DNA of 64,000 nucleotides from Paenibacillus sp. Soil750 (GTDB lineage: Bacteria > Bacillota > Bacilli > Paenibacillales > NBRC-103111), in assembly GCF_001428045.1 (NCBI RefSeq), contig NZ_LMSD01000004.1, positions 62,001-126,000 of the forward strand. The letters run 5' to 3'. The translations under genes were made by a program, and so were the position numbers. Below, piece by piece: positions 17,572-27,786 of the stretch (positions are counted from its first letter, which is position 1; the number at the start of each line of letters is the position of its first letter). Under the pieces are notes generated by a model. The model was given only the letters and a program-made list of their open reading frames with translations, did not search any database and was not told the origin of the DNA.

Positions 17572-18792
17572 ATGATTTCAGCCCTACGTAAACTTACTTC
17601 CATTCGGCTGCCGTTCTGGGTCATGTTTATGAATACCTTCAGTATGGCGGTCGGATTTTATATGATGATCCCCCTGCTTGCTTCTTATTTATTAAACGAC
17701 ATTCTGCTGACCGTTACCATGGTTGGTATCATCTCCGCTATCCGCAGCTTCAGCCAGCAAGGTCTTTCCGTCCTTTGCGGTACCTTGGCCGACAAGCTTG
17801 GCTATAAGCGCACGATTCTGATTGGTTTGCTCATCCGTACCTTTGGATTCGGCATGTTCGGCTTTGTCGACAGCATCCCAGGCTTTATCATCGCTTGCTT
17901 CTTCTCAGGCTTAGGCGGATCACTGTTCAACCCAGCTAGTTATGCGTATTATGCAGCTTTATCGACTTCGAGTAATCGGATCACGATTTATGCCATTCGA
18001 GAAATGTTAAGCAATATGGGATTCGTCGTGGGTCCTGTCCTAGGTGCCTTACTCATGGGCTTTCATTTCAAATACGTTAGTTTGGCCGCTACCCTTATTT
18101 TCGCATTTTCCTTTTTCTTTAGTCTCTTCTTTTTGCCAGCTATCCAAAGTGAACAATCTCGCAAGGCATATACAGGCATCTGGTCTCAAATGCAAACCGT
18201 ATGGAGTAATCGCCCTTTCCGACGCTTCATGCTCTTCACGATGATCTCGTGGTCCCTGGTCACTCAGTTATACATTGCCGTTCCGTTTCGTGTTCATCAG
18301 CTCGCTTCGGATGCGAATATCGGACTCATTTACAGCTCTGGGGCTATCGTTATGGTCCTGCTGCAGGTTCCACTTTCTAAATTAGGCAACAGGAAGTTAC
18401 AGCCTTTCGGCGTGATGTCATTAGGCACCTTGCTGCTTGCTGGGGGCTTATTTACAATGGGAATGATGGGGTCCATGTGGGGGATTTATGCGGGGGTTAT
18501 CGCCTTCATGATTGGACAGGTTTTTCTACAGCCCATGATGAATACCATGGTTTCCGATTATGCCGGGGATGAGCAGATTGCTAGCTATTTCGGTTTTAAC
18601 AGCTTTGCCCTTTCCATCGGGGCTATTATCGGAAACGTAGGCGGTGGCTATCTGTATGATCTAGGAAATGTGCTTGGTTGGCAAGGCCTTCCTTGGGTGT
18701 GTTTCTTGGTGTTTGGGCTTATGAATATTCGATTTATGCTCAAAGAGCAAAGGACGACGAGCTCAGGAAGCTCCCTTCGCAGTGCTGTCTGA
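17572..18792 (+). CDS. MFS efflux transporter
   Basis: A 406-residue, 12-helix major facilitator superfamily transporter, most similar in style to drug/proton antiporters of the MdtH/YttB kind. The loop between helices 2 and 3 shows the MFS signature as GTLADKLGYKRTIL (about residues 68-81; family GxLaDrxGrkx). Helix 5 has the antiporter-like GFVVGPVLGALL (about 148-159), matching motif C (GxxxGPxxGG) of drug exporters. The ribosome binding site is weak (ATGAGG). The substrate is unknown. It ends at a strong hairpin shared with the convergent GH20 operon. Confidence 0.85.
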   Translation: MISALRKLTSIRLPFWVMFMNTFSMAVGFYMMIPLLASYLLNDILLTVTMVGIISAIRSFSQQGLSVLCGTLADKLGYKRTILIGLLIRTFGFGMFGFVDSIPGFIIACFFSGLGGSLFNPASYAYYAALSTSSNRITIYAIREMLSNMGFVVGPVLGALLMGFHFKYVSLAATLIFAFSFFFSLFFLPAIQSEQSRKAYTGIWSQMQTVWSNRPFRRFMLFTMISWSLVTQLYIAVPFRVHQLASDANIGLIYSSGAIVMVLLQVPLSKLGNRKLQPFGVMSLGTLLLAGGLFTMGMMGSMWGIYAGVIAFMIGQVFLQPMMNTMVSDYAGDEQIASYFGFNSFALSIGAIIGNVGGGYLYDLGNVLGWQGLPWVCFLVFGLMNIRFMLKEQRTTSSGSSLRSAV

Positions 18793-18838
18793 GGAACCCA
18801 TTGCCAAGTTCGCGGACGATCCGTTTACCCTTGAAAAA

Positions 18839-18890
18839 TAAAGGGTGGCACATTCCACGGTTGGTTCAACCAGGCATGTGCCACCCTTTA
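18839..18890. terminator. Bidirectional terminator (MFS gene / GH20 operon)
   Basis: Perfect 15-bp arms TAAAGGGTGGCACAT and ATGTGCCACCCTTTA around a 22-nt loop, A-rich on the left. Placed between two convergent transcription units. Confidence 0.85.
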
Positions 18891-18957
18891 CTGCTCTGTT
18901 TCTGTTTCGTGCGAAAGGTAAACCGCTTATCAACCTTCCTTTGCTGCCCTCTTCGAA

Positions 18958-20745
18958 TCAGGCAAGGCTCAATCCCATTTTACTGTATACGTTTTTTTCC
19001 AGATAATCATGCAAGTAAAAACGAGACATCACGAAATGATCAGCCATTTCTTCCGGTTGGAAATGCCTCAAAATTGCGCTCATTTGCGGACGCACTTTGG
19101 TGCGGCCAGCCGTATTCCTCTGGTAATAACTGAGCAAGGACTGCCATTCGGCCTCATCACCCGGGAACAGCTCCCACCGGTACAAATATTTATGAATCGT
19201 TCTCATCCTGTCTGACGAATGCTCGAACGCGTTCATAATGCCGATCAGCTCGGCTACATCTTTGTTTTTCACCACTTCATCAAGCAGGGAGCCAATGATT
19301 AAATAATAGTCTTCATTTAAGTAATTCCCCAGCTTGTTCTTAGCCGTCTCCTGATCCACGCCGTGGAACAGCTTAAGAAATCTATCTACGAACCGTCTCG
19401 TATCCGCCTCCCGGTTCCAGTGGACATCCGCAAAAAGGGCCATGAGATACCAAGTCGTTTCAAAAATGCCGTACGGCAGACCGAAACTAAACGACGTTGA
19501 CCAGTTCGTCGCAACGACGCAGTCGATGCCGAGTTTGCCTGACATTTGGGACCACTGCAGCACATTGTCAATCCGACTGGCCACGACGGGATAATTCTGA
19601 TGTTCTTGGTCGTCAAAGCATCTAACCGCAGGGGCGCCCATGACCTCGAAGCCGGCATTGCGGAATGTGGCCGTCAGTCTGGACACATCGGAATCGATGT
19701 TGCGGCCGTTATAGATCCAGATCATGACCGCTGCCCGTTTGTCTAACAGCTTCAAGTCCTCTTCGCTGCATTTTTTCAGCATATCATGCCAAATAATCGG
19801 GGTTTTCCCTTTGCCGGCCGCATACGCAATCAACCAGTTGACGAACGCGATGAACGTCTTTTCTCTTGCGCCCTGATAGGTGTCGCGACACGTCTCACAC
19901 TCGCAAAGACTGTACACCTCATCGCAGCCAAGGTGAATGTATCTAGAGTCTGGATGCATCGCGATCATCTCATCCAACAAGCCAGTGGCGAGCTCGTATG
20001 ACTCGGGCCGAGAAGGACAAAGCTCCCCAGTAGACGACTCTATTTCCCTTAACCATTTGAACGCATCATAACGAAGCACGTAGTCCAAGTGTCCGAATGA
20101 TTGCTGGAGCGGAATGATTTCGATAAAGTTGTTTTTCGCCGTTTCCTTGAGCATCTCGAACTGCTCTCGGCTAAACGCGAAATTGGGGTGGCACACTTGC
20201 TGATACCGCTCGTACGGAAGCTTATCCTCATACTCGATCAGCAGCCCGTTGACTTTGAATTTGGCGAACTCCGCTATATAAGCCAGCAGCTTCTCCGGTT
20301 TGGAGAACGTTTGCCGCAAATCAAAATTCATACAACGCAAACCAACATCGGGCCAATCGGTGATTACCGCAGCTGGAATGCTGTCGTGGTTATCCATGAT
20401 TTGCCGTAAGGTCTGAATGCCGTAGAACAATCCGGCAGCTTTCGCTGCCGCGATTGTAACGGACGCGTTCTCCATCCTCAAGACGTAGCCTTCTCTTTGA
20501 TCTTCCAGGCGCAACTCGCGCAAAAGCTCCGTTCCATTCAAGCCTTGGATACTGAACGTATAGCCTTTCACACCCTCCAGCTGCTCGCAGACGACGGATT
20601 GCCCTGGGAACAGACGACTCGCCAAATCGACGAGTCTTGGATCCTTCTCCTCAATTCGGAGAAGGATATCCGAGCTTACATCGGGCAGAAAACATGCTCC
20701 CTCGAGATAACGGATTTGTTTCACTTGCGGTATCGTTTGAATCAT
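18958..20745 (-). CDS. Glycoside hydrolase family 20 (beta-N-acetylhexosaminidase)
   Basis: Exo-acting beta-N-acetylhexosaminidase that removes terminal GlcNAc or GalNAc by substrate-assisted catalysis. The 595-residue protein has an N-terminal GH20b-like domain (about 1-130) and a TIM barrel (about 133-470). The catalytic Asp-Glu pair is in YIHLGCDEVYS (D275-E276). A CECETC cluster just after it may bind a metal. There is no signal peptide, so the enzyme probably acts inside the cell on imported oligosaccharides. ATG 20745 follows AAGGAGA. It is the last gene of a five-gene operon with a sugar ABC transporter and a large surface glycosidase-like protein, which points to amino-sugar glycan use. 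Confidence 0.9.
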   Translation of the reverse strand: MIQTIPQVKQIRYLEGACFLPDVSSDILLRIEEKDPRLVDLASRLFPGQSVVCEQLEGVKGYTFSIQGLNGTELLRELRLEDQREGYVLRMENASVTIAAAKAAGLFYGIQTLRQIMDNHDSIPAAVITDWPDVGLRCMNFDLRQTFSKPEKLLAYIAEFAKFKVNGLLIEYEDKLPYERYQQVCHPNFAFSREQFEMLKETAKNNFIEIIPLQQSFGHLDYVLRYDAFKWLREIESSTGELCPSRPESYELATGLLDEMIAMHPDSRYIHLGCDEVYSLCECETCRDTYQGAREKTFIAFVNWLIAYAAGKGKTPIIWHDMLKKCSEEDLKLLDKRAAVMIWIYNGRNIDSDVSRLTATFRNAGFEVMGAPAVRCFDDQEHQNYPVVASRIDNVLQWSQMSGKLGIDCVVATNWSTSFSFGLPYGIFETTWYLMALFADVHWNREADTRRFVDRFLKLFHGVDQETAKNKLGNYLNEDYYLIIGSLLDEVVKNKDVAELIGIMNAFEHSSDRMRTIHKYLYRWELFPGDEAEWQSLLSYYQRNTAGRTKVRPQMSAILRHFQPEEMADHFVMSRFYLHDYLEKNVYSKMGLSLA

Positions 20746-20845
20746 AGGGGTCTCCTTCAACGTTATTTGATGACTAAATAGGCTGCGTTCGTGCTTTCTT
20801 TGCTGTTGATTTTCGCCAGACGGTCCTTAGAGGTATTGTCCCTTA

Positions 20846-23800
20846 TTATTTGGACGCAGCTTCAATATATCCGTAAGCCCAGTGATCTACAGGAACGTCT
20901 TTCCAAGTGATATGCTCCGTGTTGTTCGCTGGCAAATGTCCAGTCATCCGGTTGATGATGACAACCGCCTCGGCACGGGTCACCTTGCCGTCTGGTTTGA
21001 ACGTGCCTTCCGGATATCCCGTCAGCCTGCCGCTCTCACTTCCTGCGGCTATCCAACCCGACGCCCAATGTCCAGCTATATCGGTAAATGGTTGCGCTGC
21101 GGAGGACGCCTTGAATCCATTCCATCTGGCGGCGATCGCAGCCAGCTCCGCACGTGTAACCATCTCGCCTGGTGCAAAGCTTCCCGCTGTGCGTCCTTCA
21201 ACGATGTGCGCTGCCGACAATCTGTTGACCGCTGCTGCCGCCCAGAACGTATCTGGCACATCGGCGAATGTCATCTGGCTGCTGCCACCCGCTAGCTGCT
21301 CGTCATCCAGCAAGCCATTCAGCATAGAAGCAAGCTCGGCGCGGCTTAGATGCTGCTCAGGGCGGAAGGTGCCGTCCTCATATCCGAATACGTAGCGCGG
21401 AAGCGCTTTGGATTGCGACTTCGGCAGCTTTACTACTGTAAACGTACTGAATTTCTCCACTTCGATAGCAATCCCGATCGGATGACCGTTCACATCCGTA
21501 TCAATGGTGCCTTCCTGCAGCACTTTCTCGCCGTCGCTATGCTCGATATACACGGCGAGCGTATGTCCGTTCAAATCCAGATCGGCATCCGTGAGCGGGA
21601 AATACAGTTTCGTTTTGTGTCCTGTATAGTTGGTTTCGATGTCCATCGGCTGCCCGATGACCTTGGCGCCAGCATTGATGACGTGCACGGCGGCTTCCTT
21701 GTTTCCACCTTCACCTGCAAGCGACTTCATGCGGAAGATGGCATCTTGCGAAGCTTCCTTCAATCCGCGAAGAGCATCTACCGACAGTTCAATGCGCGCA
21801 TGGGCTGAAGTGATTTCGAGCTTTAGCTGTTCTTTCATCAACTCCTCCATAAATGCAGGATTCACCGAAATTGCATATTCATCTGGCTGGTCCGAGGCAT
21901 CAGAATCCAGACTAATCCGCACGGTTTTTTCTGTATTTGCCGGAGCTGCGGCCAACACTTGCTTGGCAATCGACTGATTGAGGATAATCGCGTCCACTTT
22001 TGCCCCGTTTGACCCAACCGTGCGTACGATTTCAATATGAACCGCTTTTTCGCCCGATGTGGCCTGTTCAGTGCGCGTGCCTGGAGCCGATCCTGATGAA
22101 CCGTGCTGCTCTTCATCTTGGCGAATGATCCGGATTTCGTATTCCGCATGGTCAATTCCATTTGGAGCCGTTACTGCCACCTTAATGGTATTGACGCCAA
22201 TTTTCAGCGGAATGGCCGCTGATACTGCTCCGCTTGCCACAATGTCACCGTTAATCGTAACGACCGACAGAGACTCATATGCAGATTGCGTCACCGTGAT
22301 GGCATTTACGCTGTTCGCTACCGTTGCCTCATAGCGCATTACATTCTTTTGGAAGGCAGGTGTTAACATACCACTGCTAATCGCGAGTGAATTCAAACTT
22401 GCATTAGTAGAAGGCAAGCGTGTAACGGTTATACCGAATGTCTGGGTATCGCCGTTTTGCCCTGTAACGACAAGGCTCACCTCATTGGCGCCGACATGCA
22501 GCGGAATGGCTTGCGACGCTGTACCATTCATAGCCGCAGTTCCATTCACTGTAACCGTAGCAAGCAGATCTTCCAGCACCGGTGTAACCGTGATCTCAAC
22601 AACATCGTTAGTTACCGTCGACGAGTAGTACTGCTCGGCGGCATGGAACGCCGGAGTCAAGGTGCCTGCGCTCAAGAACAACGCATGCAGGTCCGTCATG
22701 CCAGGAAGCTGGCGGGTCACATGGACAGTGTACGCATGGATCATGCCGTTTTGCGACGTAACTTGAATGGTAATCGTATTGACGCCTACGATTAGCGGGA
22801 TCGCGGATGAACTTTGACCGCTGGCGACAAGCGTTTCGTTCACCATAACTTGCGCATGAGGCTCATCCGCCACCGGCGTAACGGTCACCGCATCGACCGC
22901 ATTCGTGACAACAGTGTCATATATGCCGTCAAGTCCCTGCGATACAAGGGTATCGTTGAGCATGAGTGAACGCAGGTTGGTGTTGCTGGACGAGTTCACT
23001 ACAATGTATGGCTGATTTTCGGCATTTTCCCGACTGTTGATATTCACAAGATTCGGGCTGAGCGGCAGGAAGCGGAACGACGCCTTTTTATCCAACGCCA
23101 TCTGCGCTTCTACGAAATTCTTTACATCCACACTGTACCAGCCTGTGTGATTGATATTACTCGTAGTCAGTTTCGTAGCGCCAGTGCCGGTCAAGCGATT
23201 GTTCCAGTTCATCGTGTTCTCGACCCAGTTATCGCCATCATACACGTAGATTTCCACATTATTCGTGCCGCTGGACGCTTCGCTAACGTAAAAGTTCAGC
23301 TTGGCGGTTTGGATGGGCTCCGAGTATGCGCCGAAATCGAATTTCATAAACGAGATCCGGTCCCCGCCGCCGGCCAAAGACGGCACATCGACCACTTCCA
23401 GTGTCGTTTCACTACCATAATTGGTTGTCGGGAAATTCTGATGCACATACGTATCCGCCGTCACCGTAAATACATTATTGACATACACGGAACGCGTTAC
23501 TTTGACGGCATAACTATCCGTTACACCTGTGTTGCCAGTCACGACAATCGTAATCGTCGTTCCCCCTTCGTTCAATGCGATGCTTTGCGACGCGCTGCCG
23601 CTGGCGACTTTTTGCCCATTCACCGTAATCGCACTTCCGTTCACTAATGCAGTCGGCGTGACTTGGAGCGAGCTTACACCGTTTGGCACCGATACCGTAT
23701 AGGAAGCTTGATTTGTCGAAAATGCCGGAGACAAGCTACCGGTGCTCAGTGTCAATCCACTTAAGCCGACCTGCGGATACATCCCCGTCATATGCGGCTG

Positions 23801-26023
23801 ATCGTAGGCCTGAGCCCAATAATGGCCAGGTGCCGTAACACGGCGGGGCTCAAATCCGGACTGCTGCCCGTTTGGAATGCTTTCCGAAGTAAAGGAGATC
23901 ATTCCGTTACCGTCGGCAGTACCCGTTACATATTTACCACCTGCAAAATGGAAACGTCCTTCCACTGCGGCGCCGCCTATCGCTTGAGACGTCGCTTTAT
24001 CGACGACCTTCATGCTGGCTGCTGAATTCCCCGCGCCGCCCGTTACATGCAAGCCAGTCACGATCATCGGCTTCAGCGTCGTGCTGCTCGTTTTGGCAGA
24101 TGCTTCCGCTGACGCCGGCCCGATATTGCCCTGCATATCCATGGCAGCGACTTTGTAATAATAGGTCGTATTTGGCAGCAGGCCGATATCATTGTACGAT
24201 AAGCTTCTGGCGAGTCCTGCCACATACTCAGAGCCCGGCGTAAAGCCGCTCTGTGTGCTGCGGTAAACAATATACCGGTCAATTTCGGAGTTATCCATCG
24301 CCATGCCGAAGCTGATACGGATCTGCTGGTAATCGAGCGCCGTCGCAGATGGTGTACCGCTTACAGCGCCAGGCGGTTCCGTATCGGCCGGTGGCTCCCA
24401 GAACACGCCGCCAGCTCCCCAATAGGATGGCAGCTTGCGGATGTCGTCGTAGTGATGCATGGCAATGCCACCGAACGATGCGTCGTCATTGAAAGCCGTA
24501 TACACTTTATCAAGCTCAGCTTCCAGAACTGCACGGCCTTCTTCCTGAAACGTGATCGTCTCAGGATCCCCGCTGTTCGCGATATCTTTCGTCTCAACGC
24601 CAATGACGACAGAGTTCGGCTTATTAATCGAATTCGCATAATCGATTTCGCCTTGCGCACCCGCCGTAATGCCGGCTGTGCCATCGGCCGTATCGCGGTA
24701 GTCCATGATGGAGATATAGTCACTGATGTCCTGCACATGCTGAGACAGCCATTTGGTGCTGCCGTTCCACATAATGTCCTTGGAATTGTCACTCGAATCG
24801 TACCACTTCGGTATGGCTGGACCGAACGGCAGATTAATACCGGCGGTTTGAATGCGGTTCTTCATTTTCTGAATGCCGTCCAAATATTGAATCTGAAGCG
24901 ATGGTTTCTTCGAATTAAATTCCGCGGATATGTAAGGCTCGATGTCAACGTTCACGCCGTCGAACCGCTCATTTGCGCCTGCAGCCAAATTATAATTGAT
25001 GACACGCTCGATCTCGCGGATCGCTTTATTGTGGTATGCTGCATATGCGCCCAAGTACGGCGGAGATGTTCCGCCCGATATACAAGCCTGAACTTCATAG
25101 CCATGTTGATGCGCCCAGGCGACGAATTCGCGCAGTTTGCCCGGATCATCCTCCAGAATGTCCATAGCAGCAAAAGAGCCAACTGCCAAATAAAACGTCG
25201 TGATCTTATCGGAGCCGAACGTCGCCGTATCTTGAGCAAGCTCATCGAGCACCTGGCGGGAATTCGGATTGAGCAGCAGCTTATATGTCTCCGGCTCCCA
25301 TATCCACATCGCACGGTCCTGCCGGGACATGTGAAACAGCTCGTTCGTGCCAGCTCCTACTTTGGCATAGGTCGTCATGCTGAAGCCGACATTGCCTTTG
25401 GTGTCCGAAGCCTTCGCTTCGATACTCACCGTTTTGTCGCCGATCCCGTCAGACCTCCAATTGTAAACGTATTCATTTTCATTCAGAACTGTATTCAACC
25501 AGGCGCCGTTATTGATTCTGACCTGCACGCTCTGAATTGTTTCTGTACTTGTGGCGGAGATACGAATCGGCACCGTGCCGCTGATATTCCCACCGTCAGC
25601 TGGATTGATGACGGTCACTTGAGGAAGACCCGCCTCGGGGTTATTCACATTTACATGAATCGTAGGGCTCCAGACCGCGTACCGTGAGATCATGTCACTG
25701 GCTTTGGCGAGCACCTGCACATCGCCATCGTAGGAACTAGCATCAAAGTCATAATACCAAGTGCCCGTATCGTCCCCATCTGGGTCGATCATCACCGTAT
25801 TAACCTGCTTTTCCCCGTTAATGTACAGCATGACATCATATGCGCCCGTATACGTTCCAGAAAAACGAGTGACGCCTTTGACCAGCTGTGCGCCGTCGGT
25901 CGGCGTATCGATCGTAACGCCCGGGACTACAACCGCACCGGCATGAGACGGCATTCCAGCCGTCACAGCCAGCAGAAGCAAGCATACAAGCAATCCTATG
26001 TGACAAAGTTTTTTCGCGAGCAT
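20846..26023 (-). CDS. Large SLH-anchored surface protein with GH18-like barrel, FN3, Cadherin-like and CBM96/DNRLRE domains
   Basis: About 1725 residues, exported and held on the wall. From the ATG at 26023: signal peptide (1-30); two Ig-like domains (about 35-225); a TIM barrel (about 230-545) with FDGVNVDIEPY at 354-364; FN3 (about 548-648); a carboxypeptidase-regulatory-like stretch (about 650-745); four Cadherin-like beta-sandwich repeats (about 755-845, 1015-1105, 1110-1200, 1205-1300) interrupted by a DNRLRE/CBM96 module (about 852-1010); and SLH repeats at the C-terminus (about 1555-1725). The barrel motif resembles the GH18 DxxDxDxE, with Asn for the middle Asp. TTG 26029 has better spacing to AAAGGAAG and may be the true start. 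Likely captures or trims extracellular glycan for the transporter encoded upstream. Confidence 0.85.
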   Translation of the reverse strand: MLAKKLCHIGLLVCLLLLAVTAGMPSHAGAVVVPGVTIDTPTDGAQLVKGVTRFSGTYTGAYDVMLYINGEKQVNTVMIDPDGDDTGTWYYDFDASSYDGDVQVLAKASDMISRYAVWSPTIHVNVNNPEAGLPQVTVINPADGGNISGTVPIRISATSTETIQSVQVRINNGAWLNTVLNENEYVYNWRSDGIGDKTVSIEAKASDTKGNVGFSMTTYAKVGAGTNELFHMSRQDRAMWIWEPETYKLLLNPNSRQVLDELAQDTATFGSDKITTFYLAVGSFAAMDILEDDPGKLREFVAWAHQHGYEVQACISGGTSPPYLGAYAAYHNKAIREIERVINYNLAAGANERFDGVNVDIEPYISAEFNSKKPSLQIQYLDGIQKMKNRIQTAGINLPFGPAIPKWYDSSDNSKDIMWNGSTKWLSQHVQDISDYISIMDYRDTADGTAGITAGAQGEIDYANSINKPNSVVIGVETKDIANSGDPETITFQEEGRAVLEAELDKVYTAFNDDASFGGIAMHHYDDIRKLPSYWGAGGVFWEPPADTEPPGAVSGTPSATALDYQQIRISFGMAMDNSEIDRYIVYRSTQSGFTPGSEYVAGLARSLSYNDIGLLPNTTYYYKVAAMDMQGNIGPASAEASAKTSSTTLKPMIVTGLHVTGGAGNSAASMKVVDKATSQAIGGAAVEGRFHFAGGKYVTGTADGNGMISFTSESIPNGQQSGFEPRRVTAPGHYWAQAYDQPHMTGMYPQVGLSGLTLSTGSLSPAFSTNQASYTVSVPNGVSSLQVTPTALVNGSAITVNGQKVASGSASQSIALNEGGTTITIVVTGNTGVTDSYAVKVTRSVYVNNVFTVTADTYVHQNFPTTNYGSETTLEVVDVPSLAGGGDRISFMKFDFGAYSEPIQTAKLNFYVSEASSGTNNVEIYVYDGDNWVENTMNWNNRLTGTGATKLTTSNINHTGWYSVDVKNFVEAQMALDKKASFRFLPLSPNLVNINSRENAENQPYIVVNSSSNTNLRSLMLNDTLVSQGLDGIYDTVVTNAVDAVTVTPVADEPHAQVMVNETLVASGQSSSAIPLIVGVNTITIQVTSQNGMIHAYTVHVTRQLPGMTDLHALFLSAGTLTPAFHAAEQYYSSTVTNDVVEITVTPVLEDLLATVTVNGTAAMNGTASQAIPLHVGANEVSLVVTGQNGDTQTFGITVTRLPSTNASLNSLAISSGMLTPAFQKNVMRYEATVANSVNAITVTQSAYESLSVVTINGDIVASGAVSAAIPLKIGVNTIKVAVTAPNGIDHAEYEIRIIRQDEEQHGSSGSAPGTRTEQATSGEKAVHIEIVRTVGSNGAKVDAIILNQSIAKQVLAAAPANTEKTVRISLDSDASDQPDEYAISVNPAFMEELMKEQLKLEITSAHARIELSVDALRGLKEASQDAIFRMKSLAGEGGNKEAAVHVINAGAKVIGQPMDIETNYTGHKTKLYFPLTDADLDLNGHTLAVYIEHSDGEKVLQEGTIDTDVNGHPIGIAIEVEKFSTFTVVKLPKSQSKALPRYVFGYEDGTFRPEQHLSRAELASMLNGLLDDEQLAGGSSQMTFADVPDTFWAAAAVNRLSAAHIVEGRTAGSFAPGEMVTRAELAAIAARWNGFKASSAAQPFTDIAGHWASGWIAAGSESGRLTGYPEGTFKPDGKVTRAEAVVIINRMTGHLPANNTEHITWKDVPVDHWAYGYIEAASK

Positions 26024-26158
26024 GACCAATGTGTCCACTTCCTTTAATTTAACATGATCAAAAATTTGAAAAATCGGATGCTGCTTCTCCAGCATGAAGC
26101 TCGAGCCAAACAGCATCCGTTCTTTCTCAGCGAGTCCTGTCTTGTTGCTAATTTCGAA

Positions 26159-27730
26159 TTATTTCGATTTCAATTCGACCGACTCTACCCGTTTATTTGC
26201 CGTTTTATACGTATCTACCAGCTTCTGCACGCCCAGTCCTTCAATTTCCATGACGTACTTATCCCACTCGCTCAAGCTGCGGGAGCCCGTAACGAACTTG
26301 GCGAAGTTTTCATCTCGGCTCTTTTTCACCGCTTGACCGGTCACGGCCAATCCCTCGTTCTCCGCTTCCGTAAACGCCGGTTTCGGCTGCATCGCTGGCA
26401 GATCGTATTTCACAACCTCCTGATACGCCGCACGCAGATCTTTTGAGAACAGGGACAAATGCGCCCCGAAATCGATCCAAGTGTAACCGCCACTCGTCTG
26501 AAGGCCTGTTTTCTTACGCATTTCCGTTACATCTGTAAATTCAGGCTTAAATTTCTTCTGGCCGTTCTCCAACGTGAACGTCTCGCCTTCTTTCCCCCAG
26601 CTCGTCAACGTTTTGCCTTCCTCGGAGTAGAAGAAATCCATGTATTTCATAATCTCTTTCACGTTTTTAGACGTGGATGCCACCGTTAAACCACCCTCCA
26701 GATAATGGAAGTACGGATTCAGTTGCTTGCCACCCGCAATCCCTGCTGGAGGCGCCATGAACTGCATGTTATACTCTGGATTATCCTTTCTCATGGCGTT
26801 GTTGAAGAAGTCAATACGGCTGATATAGTCGATCGTGATAAACGAGTTGCTATTGGAAATCATATCCTGCCATTGTTTCGTTTGCGTCGTCAGGAAATCA
26901 GGTGGGATCAACCCTTCCTTATAGAACTTGTTCCAAGCGCCTAACATCGCTTTATACGCGTCTTCTGTCGGTCCGAATCCCCAATCCTTTTTGTCAAAGT
27001 TATAGTAAACGTTCTCACCAGTATTGAAATTCGTCGTCAGGTTGGCATACATTTCGTCCGGAATTTGACCGAAACGCATGGAGAGTGGGTAACTGTTCGG
27101 ATACAGCTCCTTCAGCTTCTTCATAACGGTATACAGCTCATCGTAGTTTTTCGGCGGCGTCAAACCGTGCTTGCGGAAGATGTCTTCTCGGTACAGCCAA
27201 ATCATCCGGTTTGTTTCCCCGAAGCCTTGGTTCGGGAACATGTACATCTTGCCATCCGTGGAGAGAGTAGCTTTGCCCTCTTCTGGATATTTCTTCAACC
27301 ATGCCGACAGGTTCGGCATCTGGTTCAAATAATCGAGAATGTTGACGAGTGCGCCTTGCTGACCGAATTTATTCGAGGTCACGCGGGTCGGAATATACAG
27401 CAAATCTGGCATATTATTGGAAGCCACGACCAAATTGAGCGAATCGGCCAGTTTACCAGACGGTGTCTGGACGTCAAGCGTCACACCCGTTTTTTCTTCG
27501 ATCCATTTCCAAATCGGCCAATCTTTACTGTAAGGAAACGTTGGGTTGCTATCCAACAAAGCTTTGAACGTTTTCTTCTCTGTGGCTGGCGCCGACGTTC
27601 CCGTAGTACTCCCCGATGCCGTGCTCTTCAGTTCCCCGCTTGCATTCCCCTCCGTCTTGCCGCCTGAACATCCCGCTAAAACCGATAATCCGAGCATCAA
27701 AGTTACAAGTATCATTGCGTTTCTTTTCAT
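26159..27730 (-). CDS. Extracellular sugar-binding lipoprotein of an ABC transporter (LipO/YtcQ type)
   Basis: Solute-binding protein that delivers a (oligo)saccharide to the two permeases encoded upstream. 523 residues; signal peptide with lipobox LAGC (Cys21) followed by SGGKTEGNASGELKSTASGS, a Ser/Gly/Thr linker. The rest fits the large LipO/YtcQ-type family (family 1 solute-binding proteins, about 500 residues) found with LplB/LplC-type permeases: FPYSKDWPIWKWIEEKTGV and GKMYMFPNQG are characteristic. The ribosome binding site is GGGGG AAAG. Third gene of the operon. The operon has no ATPase gene, so a shared MsmX-like ATPase encoded elsewhere is expected; that is known for this transporter class. 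Confidence 0.92.
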   Translation of the reverse strand: MKRNAMILVTLMLGLSVLAGCSGGKTEGNASGELKSTASGSTTGTSAPATEKKTFKALLDSNPTFPYSKDWPIWKWIEEKTGVTLDVQTPSGKLADSLNLVVASNNMPDLLYIPTRVTSNKFGQQGALVNILDYLNQMPNLSAWLKKYPEEGKATLSTDGKMYMFPNQGFGETNRMIWLYREDIFRKHGLTPPKNYDELYTVMKKLKELYPNSYPLSMRFGQIPDEMYANLTTNFNTGENVYYNFDKKDWGFGPTEDAYKAMLGAWNKFYKEGLIPPDFLTTQTKQWQDMISNSNSFITIDYISRIDFFNNAMRKDNPEYNMQFMAPPAGIAGGKQLNPYFHYLEGGLTVASTSKNVKEIMKYMDFFYSEEGKTLTSWGKEGETFTLENGQKKFKPEFTDVTEMRKKTGLQTSGGYTWIDFGAHLSLFSKDLRAAYQEVVKYDLPAMQPKPAFTEAENEGLAVTGQAVKKSRDENFAKFVTGSRSLSEWDKYVMEIEGLGVQKLVDTYKTANKRVESVELKSK

Positions 27731-27786
27731 TTTCTTTCCCCCTCGTCATCGTTTTGGTTGCTGACTACATTCCGTGCGATTGTGCA

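Noticed and set aside
24452-25687. 411-codon open frame on the plus strand opposite the large SLH protein gene
   Set aside because: It is antisense to a continuous, domain-rich gene, has an Arg/Ile/His-rich composition typical of shadow frames, and lacks a ribosome binding site.
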